The position numbers and the translations under genes are program-made. The notes under the pieces are model-generated. The model did no database searches. It was not told the origin of the DNA and worked only from the letters and a program-made list of their open reading frames with translations. A DNA stretch of 21,718 bases from a virus. Below, piece by piece: positions 1 through 6,986 of this stretch (its first letter is position 1; every line of letters starts with the position of its first letter). Location: the IMG/VR virus record IMGVR_UViG_3300020471_000353, positions 1 to 21,718 of that record, one strand, 5' to 3'.

Positions 1-362
1 CTTTAGTTTTCTATGGAGATAGATGTGATGATGGACAGGCATTAAAGTTTCCAAGAAATAATTATCAAGTAGATGGTGTTGAACTAGCTTGTTCTAAAAT
101 TCCTAATGGAATTAAGTATGCACAATATGAATTAGCTAGAGCTTTGGCAAATGATACAGATGCAATTACAGGGACTACTGGAAAAGATGGAAACTTTGAA
201 GAAGTTAAGTTAGGAGATATTCAAGTTAAATATAATACTGCGAGTCAGGGAACTGGCTCTGTTAATAATATTTTAGATGTTTACCCATGGCTACAAAGTT
301 ATCTTGGAGCATATATGCTAGGTGGTGCAGGTAGTTTTCAGATGAGGGTAGTTAGAGGATAA
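1..362 (+). CDS. Head-tail adaptor, DnaT-like phage family (C-terminal part)
   Basis: The reading frame is open from base 3 to the TAA at 360-362, giving 119 residues with no start in the window, so this is the 3' part of a gene beginning upstream. A TTG at 144 would give only 72 residues and cut through the conserved part, so I do not accept it as the start. The visible protein has the pattern of the phage DnaT-like / head-tail connector family: 'FPRNNYQVDGVEL', then 'IPNGIKYAQYELARAL', a helical bundle, and a short C-terminal strand 'FQMRVVRG'. Proteins of this type usually sit just after the major capsid gene and dock on the portal. The stop overlaps the next ATG (TAATG), which fits translational coupling in a connector operon. 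The family call is from pattern memory and not from an alignment. Confidence 0.7.
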   Translation, partial: LVFYGDRCDDGQALKFPRNNYQVDGVELACSKIPNGIKYAQYELARALANDTDAITGTTGKDGNFEEVKLGDIQVKYNTASQGTGSVNNILDVYPWLQSYLGAYMLGGAGSFQMRVVRG

Positions 363-745
363 TGGCAGGTCAACTTGATTCATTATTAAAAAGCGTTGCC
401 AAAGATGTTGTTTCAACTCTTGGAAGTTCACTTGATACTTCTATTACTTACACAAAAAAAACATCTGGCAGTTACAACACAAGCACAGGTGCATATACTA
501 CAACTGACACCAGTTACAGTATTAAAGTTCCGATTGAATTTATTAGATCAGAAGAAGATTTAGGTAAAGAAATAAGAGAATTTAGAACTTATATAACACC
601 TGATCTTATTGGAGATAATCAACCTGATCTTGATGATGAGATTACATTAACTTACGCAGGGTCAACCAGAGTGGCAAAGATAGTTAATATAAGTACATTA
701 CAGGGTGGACAAACTTATTTGTTTACTATTCGTGGGAGATTCTAA
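362..745 (+). CDS. Head-closure / stopper-like protein
   Basis: This 127-residue protein follows the adaptor by a TAATG overlap and runs into the neck-protein gene by another. The N-terminus is helical (residues 1-25). The rest is predicted beta: a Thr/Ser-rich hairpin around 'TYTKKTSGSYNTST', a strand with 'IKVPIEFIRSEEDLG', and an end 'GQTYLFTIRGRF'. That layout and size match the small beta-barrel head-completion proteins that plug the portal channel after DNA packaging (SPP1 gp16 / lambda FII class). The assignment rests mainly on size, predicted beta content and position between adaptor and neck protein. No catalytic motif is expected or seen. No usable Shine-Dalgarno is present at the start, so translation probably depends on coupling from the upstream gene. 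Confidence 0.55.
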   Translation: MAGQLDSLLKSVAKDVVSTLGSSLDTSITYTKKTSGSYNTSTGAYTTTDTSYSIKVPIEFIRSEEDLGKEIREFRTYITPDLIGDNQPDLDDEITLTYAGSTRVAKIVNISTLQGGQTYLFTIRGRF

Positions 746-1257
746 TGAGTAAAACTCCAGTAACAGATTCCATAAGAAAACAAACAAGAAGAGAATTAAA
801 CACCCAATTTAATAATTTAATAAATAGAGTTCTTACCGATTTACCATCAGAAAGTCCTCAATATACTGGATTTTTTGCTTCGAGTTGGGATGCTAATACA
901 TATAGACCTCTAGCAACTGAAGAAAGAGTTGCTCCGTGGACACAAGTAAAAAAAGATAGAGATAATGGAATAAAAACAGCACCAATTATTGAACCTCGAT
1001 ACCCTCTTAATAAAAAGTTTAAATTTGGACAAACAGTATTTATAGGTAATAGAGCTAAATATGCAAAACAAGCATTAGGTTCTCCAAATAGTTCAATATT
1101 GACTTATGTAGAAACTATTAGTCAAGTTGTTGAATTTGTATTTGGTGGAAGTAATATTCAGCCAGATGTAAGAGTTGCTGATAGTCAAGTATTGTATCAA
1201 GGTGTTGAAGCTGGTAGAACTGCTCCAGCATTAGGTTCTAAATATACAAAATTATGA
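745..1257 (+). CDS. Neck / tail-completion protein, HK97 gp10-like
   Basis: This 170-residue protein starts at a TAATG junction. The N-terminal ~35 residues form an amphipathic helix rich in Arg and Asn. The middle contains 'YTGFFASSWDANTYRP' and then 'FGQTVFIGNRAKYAKQALG', the signature region of HK97-gp10-like neck proteins, in which a strand with '(V/I)xIxNxxxYA' precedes a short helix. These proteins sit between the head stopper and the tail terminator and help join the finished head to the tail. The length is slightly above the usual 110-150 residues because of a C-terminal extension ending 'APALGSKYTKL'. The 3' end overlaps the next gene by 4 nt (ATGA). The neck role is inferred from the motif and from gene order. 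Confidence 0.6.
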   Translation: MSKTPVTDSIRKQTRRELNTQFNNLINRVLTDLPSESPQYTGFFASSWDANTYRPLATEERVAPWTQVKKDRDNGIKTAPIIEPRYPLNKKFKFGQTVFIGNRAKYAKQALGSPNSSILTYVETISQVVEFVFGGSNIQPDVRVADSQVLYQGVEAGRTAPALGSKYTKL

Positions 1258-1682
1258 GTTTAGTTAATGCAAGAGCAGCTTTTGAAAAAGCTATTACTGA
1301 TGCAGTTGTGGCAGCAGATAATACTGTAATTATTACTTATGACAATGTAAATTTTACAACCCCTGGAAAAACAAAAAAATATATAAGTACTTCAATTACA
1401 TTTAATCAATCAACAATACAAGCCCAAGGTGCAGCATCAGATTATTATTCTGGTGCAATTCAATGTAATATTTATGTTCCAAAAAATAAAGGTTCTTCTG
1501 TTTTATCTGCAATAGGCGAAGCTGTGATAGATGGTTTAACTTCTATAAATGCTTCTAACTATTCAGATCCATTTTCCTGTTCTCCGACAGTAGGAGAAAT
1601 AAGCGGTATTATTCCTGTAGAAATTGAAGATCGTTCACATTTTCTTGGAATTATATCTTGTGCTTTTTTTGCTAATAGCTGA
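1254..1682 (+). CDS. Tail terminator-like protein (lambda gpU / DUF4128 type)
   Basis: This 142-residue protein is coupled to the neck gene by ATGA. It starts with an N-terminal helix ('NARAAFEKAITDAV'), followed by 'VIITYDNVNFTTPG', a central hairpin, and 'YYSGAIQCNIYVPKNKGSSVLSAIGEAVIDGL'-type strand plus helix organisation. This is the fold order of tail terminators, which cap the tube and stop its elongation at the length set by the tape measure. The end is a beta strand rich in Cys and Ser. It could instead be a very small tube protein. However, tube proteins normally lack the early long helix and the 'xAIGExVIDGL' helix, so terminator is preferred. The next gene begins 27 nt later without room for another protein. 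Confidence 0.55.
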   Translation: MSLVNARAAFEKAITDAVVAADNTVIITYDNVNFTTPGKTKKYISTSITFNQSTIQAQGAASDYYSGAIQCNIYVPKNKGSSVLSAIGEAVIDGLTSINASNYSDPFSCSPTVGEISGIIPVEIEDRSHFLGIISCAFFANS

Positions 1683-1708
1683 TATACTTCTAATAGCTAT
1701 ACAATAAC

Positions 1709-2068
1709 ATGACTAGAGCAGTTGATCTTTTAAGAAACAAGTTTGGTGTTTCTCAGCTTTACAAACATGATGTAAAGCAAGATGATGAGATTCTTCTTAC
1801 TATCTATTGGCATCCGTTAACTATTGCTGAACGTGAGATGATTCAGCAAAAAACTAATTCTGAAGATGCAAATGATTTTGCTTTGCAATTAATGATTGAA
1901 AAAGCGTTAGATAAAGACAAAAAAAGAATATTTGCTGATGGAGATAAAGCATCATTAAGAAGAGAAGTTGCTGCTTCTGTTTTACAAGAAATACAATTAG
2001 CAATGTTAGAAGCTGGAGAGGGTAAGGAGGTTGAAGAGGCAAAAGCCGATTTGAAAAGCGAATCCTGA
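1709..2068 (+). CDS. Tail assembly chaperone, short form (lambda G-like)
   Basis: This 119-residue acidic, helical protein starts after a 26-nt gap with no clear Shine-Dalgarno. Features include 'LLTIYWHPLTIAEREMI', typical of the beta-hairpin plus helix at the start of siphovirus G-type chaperones, and a charged C-terminus ('EAGEGKEVEEAKADLKSES'). Its place directly before the tape measure gene is the standard chaperone position. These proteins coat the tape measure before tube polymerisation and are absent from the virion. The gene ends in TGA at 2066-2068. That stop lies inside TCC-TGA-T, and the +1 frame beyond it is open for 60 codons, so this frame probably also makes a longer G-T fusion. 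Confidence 0.7.
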   Translation: MTRAVDLLRNKFGVSQLYKHDVKQDDEILLTIYWHPLTIAEREMIQQKTNSEDANDFALQLMIEKALDKDKKRIFADGDKASLRREVAASVLQEIQLAMLEAGEGKEVEEAKADLKSES

Positions 2069-2249
2069 TTGGTTTTTTATATATTTTCTTGCTAGTGAAT
2101 TAAAAATCACTGTAATTGAACTGTGTAAAGTTTTAACTATTGAAGAGATGATAGGTTGGGCTGCTTTTTATGAATTAAAAAATGATGAAAGTAAAAAAGA
2201 AGAAGAAAGAGCACAAACTAAAAGAGGTTTTTCACGCAAATCAAGGTAG
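1709..2249 (+). CDS. Tail assembly chaperone G-T fusion made by +1 frameshift
   Basis: If the ribosome shifts +1 at the serine codon TCC (2063-2065) just before the TGA, reading resumes at GAT 2067 and continues to the TAG at 2247-2249. This adds 60 residues for a total of about 179. The extension begins 'DWFFIYFLASELKITVIEL', carries 'LTIEEMIGWAAFYELKND', and ends in a Lys/Arg/Glu-rich tail. This is the usual look of the T domain that contacts the tape measure ('eWxxxfAxE' then a short helix pair). The T frame has no ATG before 2148, which would delete its first half, and it is closed by a TGA at 2052-2054, so independent translation is unlikely. A -2 shift is poorly supported, because re-pairing fails at each codon of the 2055-2066 window. 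Confidence 0.65.
2063..2069 (+). promoter_or_regulatory. Programmed +1 frameshift site TCC-TGA-T
   Basis: In the G frame the bases read TCC TGA T. The UCC-UGA-U heptamer is the same as the shift site of vertebrate ornithine decarboxylase antizyme, and stop-codon-driven +1 shifting at NCC-UGA is also known in Listeria phage PSA. The required fusion frame (0 mod 3) lies exactly +1 from the G frame (2 mod 3). No strong stem-loop is obvious immediately downstream, where the sequence is T-rich. A slow UGA termination step may be the stimulator. Frame arithmetic is direct; the use of the site is inferred. Confidence 0.6.
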
Positions 2250-2281
2250 AATAGAATATAAGTTTGTCTAATTAGGTCGAG

Positions 2282-4711
2282 ATGGCAGAAAAACAGATAA
2301 ATATACGAATAAATACGATTGAGACTAAGTTAAATCAGTCTTTAAAAAAGATAGAGAAGTTAGAAAAAACTATAGATAAATTAAATAAAAAGAAAGTAAG
2401 ATTAAATACTTCTGCAGCAGAACAAGCAGCAAAACGATTACGAAAAGAAATAGAAAAAGGAAACAATATAGTTGCTAAATTATTTGATACCAGTAGAAGT
2501 ACAGGATTTGGTAATTCAATAGGAAAAGTCAGAGATGAATTAAGTTTAGTTAGAAAAGCGTTTGATGCTGCTAATAGTGCAGCTAGTAGGCAAGAAAAAG
2601 CAACTGCATTGATCGCAGGTAATTTTAAAAAGATAAGAATGGAAGCTGTTGCATTTGCACAGGCAACTGGTAACAAAGAAGCTATGCAGGGAGCTATGGG
2701 TGGTAGCGTTCAGACCAGATTGAAAGAGATAAGAGGATTTCCTAAAACTATTCTTGCAGGTAGAGAGGCTATGGGTCTACTTAACAGAATGTTGGAGATG
2801 GCTGAAGTCAATTCAAAAGATTTCTTAGATATTAGTAAGGCTATAGGTAAACAATTAAAAATTAATGCTGATATGCAAACGGCTGCAAATGAAGCTAGTG
2901 GTAGAGGAAAGAAAAAATCTGGTGATACAGCATCAAAGAAAAAATTAGAAGATGAGAAAAAAGCTACAGCAGAGATGAAAAAACAACAAAAAATAGAAGA
3001 TCAAAGATTTAAAAGAGCACTTAGAAATATAAGACAAAGAAAGAAAGATAGAAAGATGCAAAGACAAGGTAGATTACTTGGTGCAGGTTTTCCATTACTA
3101 TTTGGTGGAGGCATTGGTTCTATTGCTGGTTCACTTGCTGGAAGTTTTGTAGCCAGACCAGGAGAAGAATTTGGTGCTCAAATATTTGGTAGTGCTATAG
3201 GTCAACAGCTTGAAACTTTAGTTAGAAGAGCTAATGCTTTAGGAGATGCAATAAGAGAAATAAGTTTTGAAAAGTTAGAAGAACAAAGCATTATCATTAA
3301 TGGTGCATTAAGAGATCAAGTCAAATTTTTAAAAGAAATTGGAGAAAAAGAACAAGCAAGAGCTTTAATTGCAGAGGAAGTATTTAAAAGGACTGGAGCT
3401 ACTGCTGATGTAAATAGAGATATAAATAGATCAGTTGAAGTATTAAATGCAGGATTTAGTGAACTTGTTAATAGTGCAGGAACAACTTTAGCAATATTAG
3501 GTGCTCCTTTATTAAAGGCAGTTGGTTCTGTATCTTATTTAATTGGTCAAATATTTAAAACATTTAATCGAGGAGCTTCTACTTTAAGAAGTTTGATTCC
3601 AGATTTAGCAATAGTAGATAAATTTTTTGAAAGGTTTAATAGATTTTTACAAAATTCTGCTGAAAAAAGTTTAGAAATTCAAAGAAATTTTAATAAAATT
3701 GGAGATCGTGCATTTACTCAATTATCAATAGAACAGCAAAAAATAATAGGTAAAGAAGCACAGACATTTGAAGCACAAAGAAAAAATCTAAAAATAGAAA
3801 AAGATTTAATAGCTTTTAAACTTAAAGGAGAAAAAGATGCAGCGTTACAGAAAGCAGGTGTTAGTTTTGAAAGTGATCCTAAAGCATATAACTCAATTAT
3901 AAAATCATTTAATGAAAAATTTAAACTACAAACTAAAGGCATAAATGATCAATTATTTATTATTAATGAGACAGAACAATTAAGAAATGAAAAATTAAAA
4001 AGAAGAATTAATTTAATAACAAAAGAAACCGAAATACAATCAAACATAACTAGAGCTTTAAAACTTGGAGATGAACAAACTGCTAGAAGATTACAGTTTG
4101 AATTAGAAAAAGTAAGAATACAAAATAAGTTAGGAGAAGATTTAAGAAATGCTAAGAGTGTTGAAGAAGAAATATTATTAGTTAAGAAAGCAATAAAAGA
4201 GATTGATGCTGCAAGAATAAGAATAAACGATCAATTAACAAAACAAGAAATAAAACTTAAGTCACTATATGAAAGTATTGGTCAATCAATAGAAAATGGT
4301 TTAGTTAGTGCTATCCAAGGTGCAATAAATGGTACTAAAACTCTTGGAGATGTTGCACGTAGTGTATTTAATGAGATTCAAACTTCATTAATAAGATTTG
4401 GTGTAAACACATTTTTAACAAGTTTATTCCCAGGTTCTAGTTTCTTTAGAGCTAATGGTGGTCCTGTTAGTGGAAATAAAAGATATATTGTTGGAGAACG
4501 TGGACCAGAAATGTTTGTTCCAAACGCAGGTGGTCGTATAGTTCCTAATTCTGATATGGGTGGTTCAACTAATGTTGTAGTAAATGTAGATGCTTCTGGA
4601 TCTTCTATTGAAGGTGATCAAGAAAGGGGTAAGGAATTAGGACAAATGTTATCAGCGGCAATACAATCAGAATTAATTAAACAAAGGAGACCAGGAGGTT
4701 TATTAAGTTAA
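2282..4711 (+). CDS. Tail tape measure protein (lambda H-like)
   Basis: This is an 809-residue protein, the longest of the assembly block after J. Residues 1-60 are a basic coiled coil ('KIEKLEKTIDKLNKKK'). Residues ~200-260 are very Lys/Arg-rich. A Gly/Leu hydrophobic stretch at about 264-292 ('GAGFPLLFGGGIGSIAG') resembles the membrane-active segment of tape measures. Long charged helices run from ~330 to ~690. The C-terminus (about 725-756) holds 'NGGPVSGNKRYIVGERGPE' followed by 'MFVPNAGGRIVPN', the hallmark end of lambda-family tape measures. Length compared with lambda H (853 aa) suggests a flexible tail of roughly 120-140 nm. It lies just after the chaperone, as expected, and its TAA overlaps the next ATG. 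AGGAGG at 4693-4698 lies inside its last codons and can serve the next gene. Confidence 0.9.
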   Translation: MAEKQINIRINTIETKLNQSLKKIEKLEKTIDKLNKKKVRLNTSAAEQAAKRLRKEIEKGNNIVAKLFDTSRSTGFGNSIGKVRDELSLVRKAFDAANSAASRQEKATALIAGNFKKIRMEAVAFAQATGNKEAMQGAMGGSVQTRLKEIRGFPKTILAGREAMGLLNRMLEMAEVNSKDFLDISKAIGKQLKINADMQTAANEASGRGKKKSGDTASKKKLEDEKKATAEMKKQQKIEDQRFKRALRNIRQRKKDRKMQRQGRLLGAGFPLLFGGGIGSIAGSLAGSFVARPGEEFGAQIFGSAIGQQLETLVRRANALGDAIREISFEKLEEQSIIINGALRDQVKFLKEIGEKEQARALIAEEVFKRTGATADVNRDINRSVEVLNAGFSELVNSAGTTLAILGAPLLKAVGSVSYLIGQIFKTFNRGASTLRSLIPDLAIVDKFFERFNRFLQNSAEKSLEIQRNFNKIGDRAFTQLSIEQQKIIGKEAQTFEAQRKNLKIEKDLIAFKLKGEKDAALQKAGVSFESDPKAYNSIIKSFNEKFKLQTKGINDQLFIINETEQLRNEKLKRRINLITKETEIQSNITRALKLGDEQTARRLQFELEKVRIQNKLGEDLRNAKSVEEEILLVKKAIKEIDAARIRINDQLTKQEIKLKSLYESIGQSIENGLVSAIQGAINGTKTLGDVARSVFNEIQTSLIRFGVNTFLTSLFPGSSFFRANGGPVSGNKRYIVGERGPEMFVPNAGGRIVPNSDMGGSTNVVVNVDASGSSIEGDQERGKELGQMLSAAIQSELIKQRRPGGLLS

Positions 4712-5052
4712 TGGCTACTTTTCCATCAATTCAACCTACTTACAATGCTCGTAAGACTACAACACCTAAAATAAATGTTACTCAATTTAATGATGGCTAC
4801 CAACATAGAATTAAATTTGGATTAAATACAATTCCATATGTTTGGTCGCTTAGTTTTGATGTAAGTGAAGCAGATTCTGATGTTATAGAGGCATTTCTTG
4901 AGGCAAGAGCTTTAGATGGTGCTTCTTTTGATTGGCAACCTCCTGGAAGTGGTGCTGCTTATAAGTGGGTATGTCTTAGTTGGGATAAAACAATTCCCTA
5001 TGTAAATAGGTCTAAGTTAAATATGACATTTCAACAAGTATTTGAACCTTAA
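4711..5052 (+). CDS. Minor tail protein, lambda gpM-like
   Basis: This 113-residue protein begins at a TAATG overlap with the tape measure gene and has AGGAGG about 12 nt upstream. The sequence 'NVTQFNDGYQHRIKFGLN' followed by 'PYVWSLSFDVSEADSDVIEAFLEAR' and 'FDWQPPGSGAAYKWVC' is the classic pattern of the phage minor tail protein M family: an antiparallel beta protein with the FDW...P turn. Length matches lambda gpM (109 aa). It is part of the tail tip initiator complex with L, K, I and J. The end 'NMTFQQVFEP' is the typical final strand. Gene order H-M-L-K-I-J is preserved, which makes the call firm. Confidence 0.88.
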   Translation: MATFPSIQPTYNARKTTTPKINVTQFNDGYQHRIKFGLNTIPYVWSLSFDVSEADSDVIEAFLEARALDGASFDWQPPGSGAAYKWVCLSWDKTIPYVNRSKLNMTFQQVFEP

Positions 5053-5678
5053 TGACTAGCCCTGTATCTGAGTTACAAAAAGTAAATCCAAGTAGTATTA
5101 TCGAGCTTTTTCAACTTGAACTGATAACTGCTATTCATGGTTCTAACACAAAATATTATTTTCATAACGGAGTAAATACTAATGCAAATAGCAATGTAAT
5201 TTTTAATAATATCGAATATACAAAGATGCCAATAGAAGCTGAAGGTTTTGAATTTAATGGTAAACAGACTCCTAGACCACGTTTAAGAATATCTAATATA
5301 TTAGGAACTTTTACAACAATAATTTTAACTTTACCTCAAGGATTAGAAGGAGCAAAAGTTACTCGTATTAGAACTTTAAGTAGATATATTGATAATGTTA
5401 ATTTTCTTGGTGGTGATATTTTGTTAGAAGATGGTAATTTTTTAGTGCAGGAAAATGGAAGTTTAATAGATATGGAGGCTGGTATAAATCCATTTGGTAC
5501 ACCTGATCCTACTGCTACATTTGATGAACAAGTTTTTATAATTGATCGAAAATCTACAGAAACTAGAGACATAGTTGAATTTGAATTAGCTGCTACTTAT
5601 GATATACAAGGTGTTAGATTACCTAAAAGACAAGTATTACCAGCAGATTTTCCTGGAATTGGTACTTTTTTCTCATAA
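5052..5678 (+). CDS. Minor tail protein, lambda gpL-like, lacking the cysteine domain
   Basis: This 208-residue protein is TAATG-coupled to M and to K. The N-terminal half matches the L family: '[17 protein letters not shown]', '[19 protein letters not shown]', '[15 protein letters not shown]'. Residues ~118-142 contain an insertion of three imperfect 7-residue units ([21 protein letters not shown]). The conserved end of the beta domain is present ('[25 protein letters not shown]'). In lambda L, a cysteine-rich extension binds an Fe-S cluster. Here the protein stops at '[11 protein letters not shown]', and no cysteine occurs anywhere. The core tail-tip ring role is probably kept while the Fe-S module is missing. 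No frameshifted cysteine-rich tail is seen after the stop, because the K gene starts at once. Confidence 0.85.
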   Translation: MTSPVSELQKVNPSSIIELFQLELITAIHGSNTKYYFHNGVNTNANSNVIFNNIEYTKMPIEAEGFEFNGKQTPRPRLRISNILGTFTTIILTLPQGLEGAKVTRIRTLSRYIDNVNFLGGDILLEDGNFLVQENGSLIDMEAGINPFGTPDPTATFDEQVFIIDRKSTETRDIVEFELAATYDIQGVRLPKRQVLPADFPGIGTFFS

Positions 5679-6379
5679 TGTGGCGAGATGATGCACTAGA
5701 ACACGCAATAAAAGAAGATCCAAGGGAATCGTGTGGTCTTTTGATAATTAAAAAAGGGAAAGAAGTATATTTTCCTTGTAAAAATTTAGCTTTTGATCCA
5801 AAAGATCAATTTATTATTGACGCAGATGATTGGGTAAAAGCGGAAGATGAAGGTGAAATAGTTGCTGTTGTTCATAGTCATCCTGTTACAAGTGAAAAGC
5901 CAAGTGAGGCAGATAGAGTTGCTTGTGAAAAATCAGATTTAAAATGGTGGATAGTTCAACCTAATTTAAAACAATGGGGTTATTGTGAACCTTGTGGTTA
6001 TGAAGCTCCTTTAATTGGTAGGACATGGGTTTGGGGTGTTACTGATTGTTGGAGTTTATGTAGAGATTGGTATAAAGAAGAGTTAGGAATAGAACTTATT
6101 GATTGGATTAGACCAAATAATCCAGAGGATTTTGTAAAGAACCCAATGTTTGTAAATTGTTTTGCAAAAACAGGATTTAGAGAATTATTACCAACAGAAG
6201 ATTTAAGATATGGAGATTTATTATTAATGTCAATAAGTAGTAGCGGATTAAATCATATTGGTGTTTACTTAGGACAACAAACAGTTTTACATCATCTACA
6301 AAATAGGTTATCAAGTCGTGATCTATTAGATGAATGGCTGTTAAAATGTATAGGTAAAAGGATTCGTTATGCTGCGTAA
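5678..6379 (+). CDS. Tail tip hydrolase, lambda gpK-like (JAMM + NlpC/P60)
   Basis: This 233-residue two-domain protein starts at a TAATG overlap. Residues ~1-95 form a JAB1/MPN metalloprotease-like domain with an intact motif: Glu17 in 'RESCG', then His66-Ser-His68-Pro, Ser76 and Asp79, spaced as in JAMM zinc sites. Residues ~112-225 form an NlpC/P60 domain with Cys124 in '[11 protein letters not shown]' and His193 in 'LNHIGVYLG', the expected catalytic Cys and His. Members of this family sit in the tail tip, cut cell-wall peptide cross-links during DNA entry, and may process tail proteins. Both active sites look complete, so activity is expected. The 3' end overlaps the I gene by 11 nt. Confidence 0.93.
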   Translation: MWRDDALEHAIKEDPRESCGLLIIKKGKEVYFPCKNLAFDPKDQFIIDADDWVKAEDEGEIVAVVHSHPVTSEKPSEADRVACEKSDLKWWIVQPNLKQWGYCEPCGYEAPLIGRTWVWGVTDCWSLCRDWYKEELGIELIDWIRPNNPEDFVKNPMFVNCFAKTGFRELLPTEDLRYGDLLLMSISSSGLNHIGVYLGQQTVLHHLQNRLSSRDLLDEWLLKCIGKRIRYAA

Positions 6380-6986
6380 AATTAAGCTATACGGAGAACT
6401 GGCAAAGTTTTTAGGTCAAAAGACTTTTGAAGCTGAAGTGCATAGTGCTGCTCAAGCTATAAGATTTTTAGTAGTCAACTTTCCACAGTTAGAAAAACAT
6501 ATGGCAGATAGATATTATAAAGTTGCTGTTGATAGTTGGGAGTTAGAAGAAGAAGAACTACATTATCCAAATGGACAGGAAGATATAAAAATCATTCCTG
6601 TAGTCGGTGGTGCTGGTGGTAGTACAGGAAAAATATTACTTGGTGCTGCATTAATTGGTATAGGAATGGCAACTGGTGGAATAACTTTTGCAAGTTTTTT
6701 TAATCCTGCTGCAGTTCCTTATGCACCAGGCTTTGCTTCCGCAGGAGCATTAACAAAAGCTACTATAGCCATAGGTGGTGCATTGGTTTTAGGTGGTATT
6801 AGTCAAATGTTAACTCCTGTTCCCACTGTCTCAGAAACAGAACAAGATCCTAGGTTATCGTTTAATTTTAGTGGAATACAAAATACGAGTCGTGCTGGTG
6901 TTGCTGTTCCTGTTATTTATGGTGAAGTATTAACTGGATCAGTAGTAATATCTGCTGGTATTGAAACTGCACAGGTGGAAGTATGA
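6369..6986 (+). CDS. Tail assembly protein, lambda gpI-like
   Basis: This 205-residue protein starts inside the end of the K gene. The first ~75 residues match the beta-grasp-like N-domain of lambda I ('[20 protein letters not shown]', '[19 protein letters not shown]'), ending in '[12 protein letters not shown]'. Two Gly/Ala-rich hydrophobic stretches follow (about 80-107 and 118-142). The last segment '[25 protein letters not shown]' followed by '[18 protein letters not shown]' is the conserved end of the family, in which 'G..N....G.pVPv.YG' is typical. In lambda, I acts with J, L and K to form the tail tip initiator. The gene ends in ATGA overlap with J. Confidence 0.9.
   Translation: MLRKIKLYGELAKFLGQKTFEAEVHSAAQAIRFLVVNFPQLEKHMADRYYKVAVDSWELEEEELHYPNGQEDIKIIPVVGGAGGSTGKILLGAALIGIGMATGGITFASFFNPAAVPYAPGFASAGALTKATIAIGGALVLGGISQMLTPVPTVSETEQDPRLSFNFSGIQNTSRAGVAVPVIYGEVLTGSVVISAGIETAQVEV

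Noticed and set aside
144-362. A 72-residue gene starting at TTG 144
   Set aside because: The frame is open to the window edge and the conserved adaptor motifs lie upstream of that TTG, so it is an internal codon.
1673-1698. Direct repeat TAATAGCT (1673-1680 and 1691-1698) before the chaperone gene
   Set aside because: Only 8 bp in AT-rich DNA; no dyad, and no promoter-like spacing that would give it meaning.
2335-2676. - strand open frame inside the tape measure gene
   Set aside because: Composition is Leu/Phe/Asn-rich, as expected for antisense of Lys/Glu/Arg-rich helices; the + strand frame is clearly coding.
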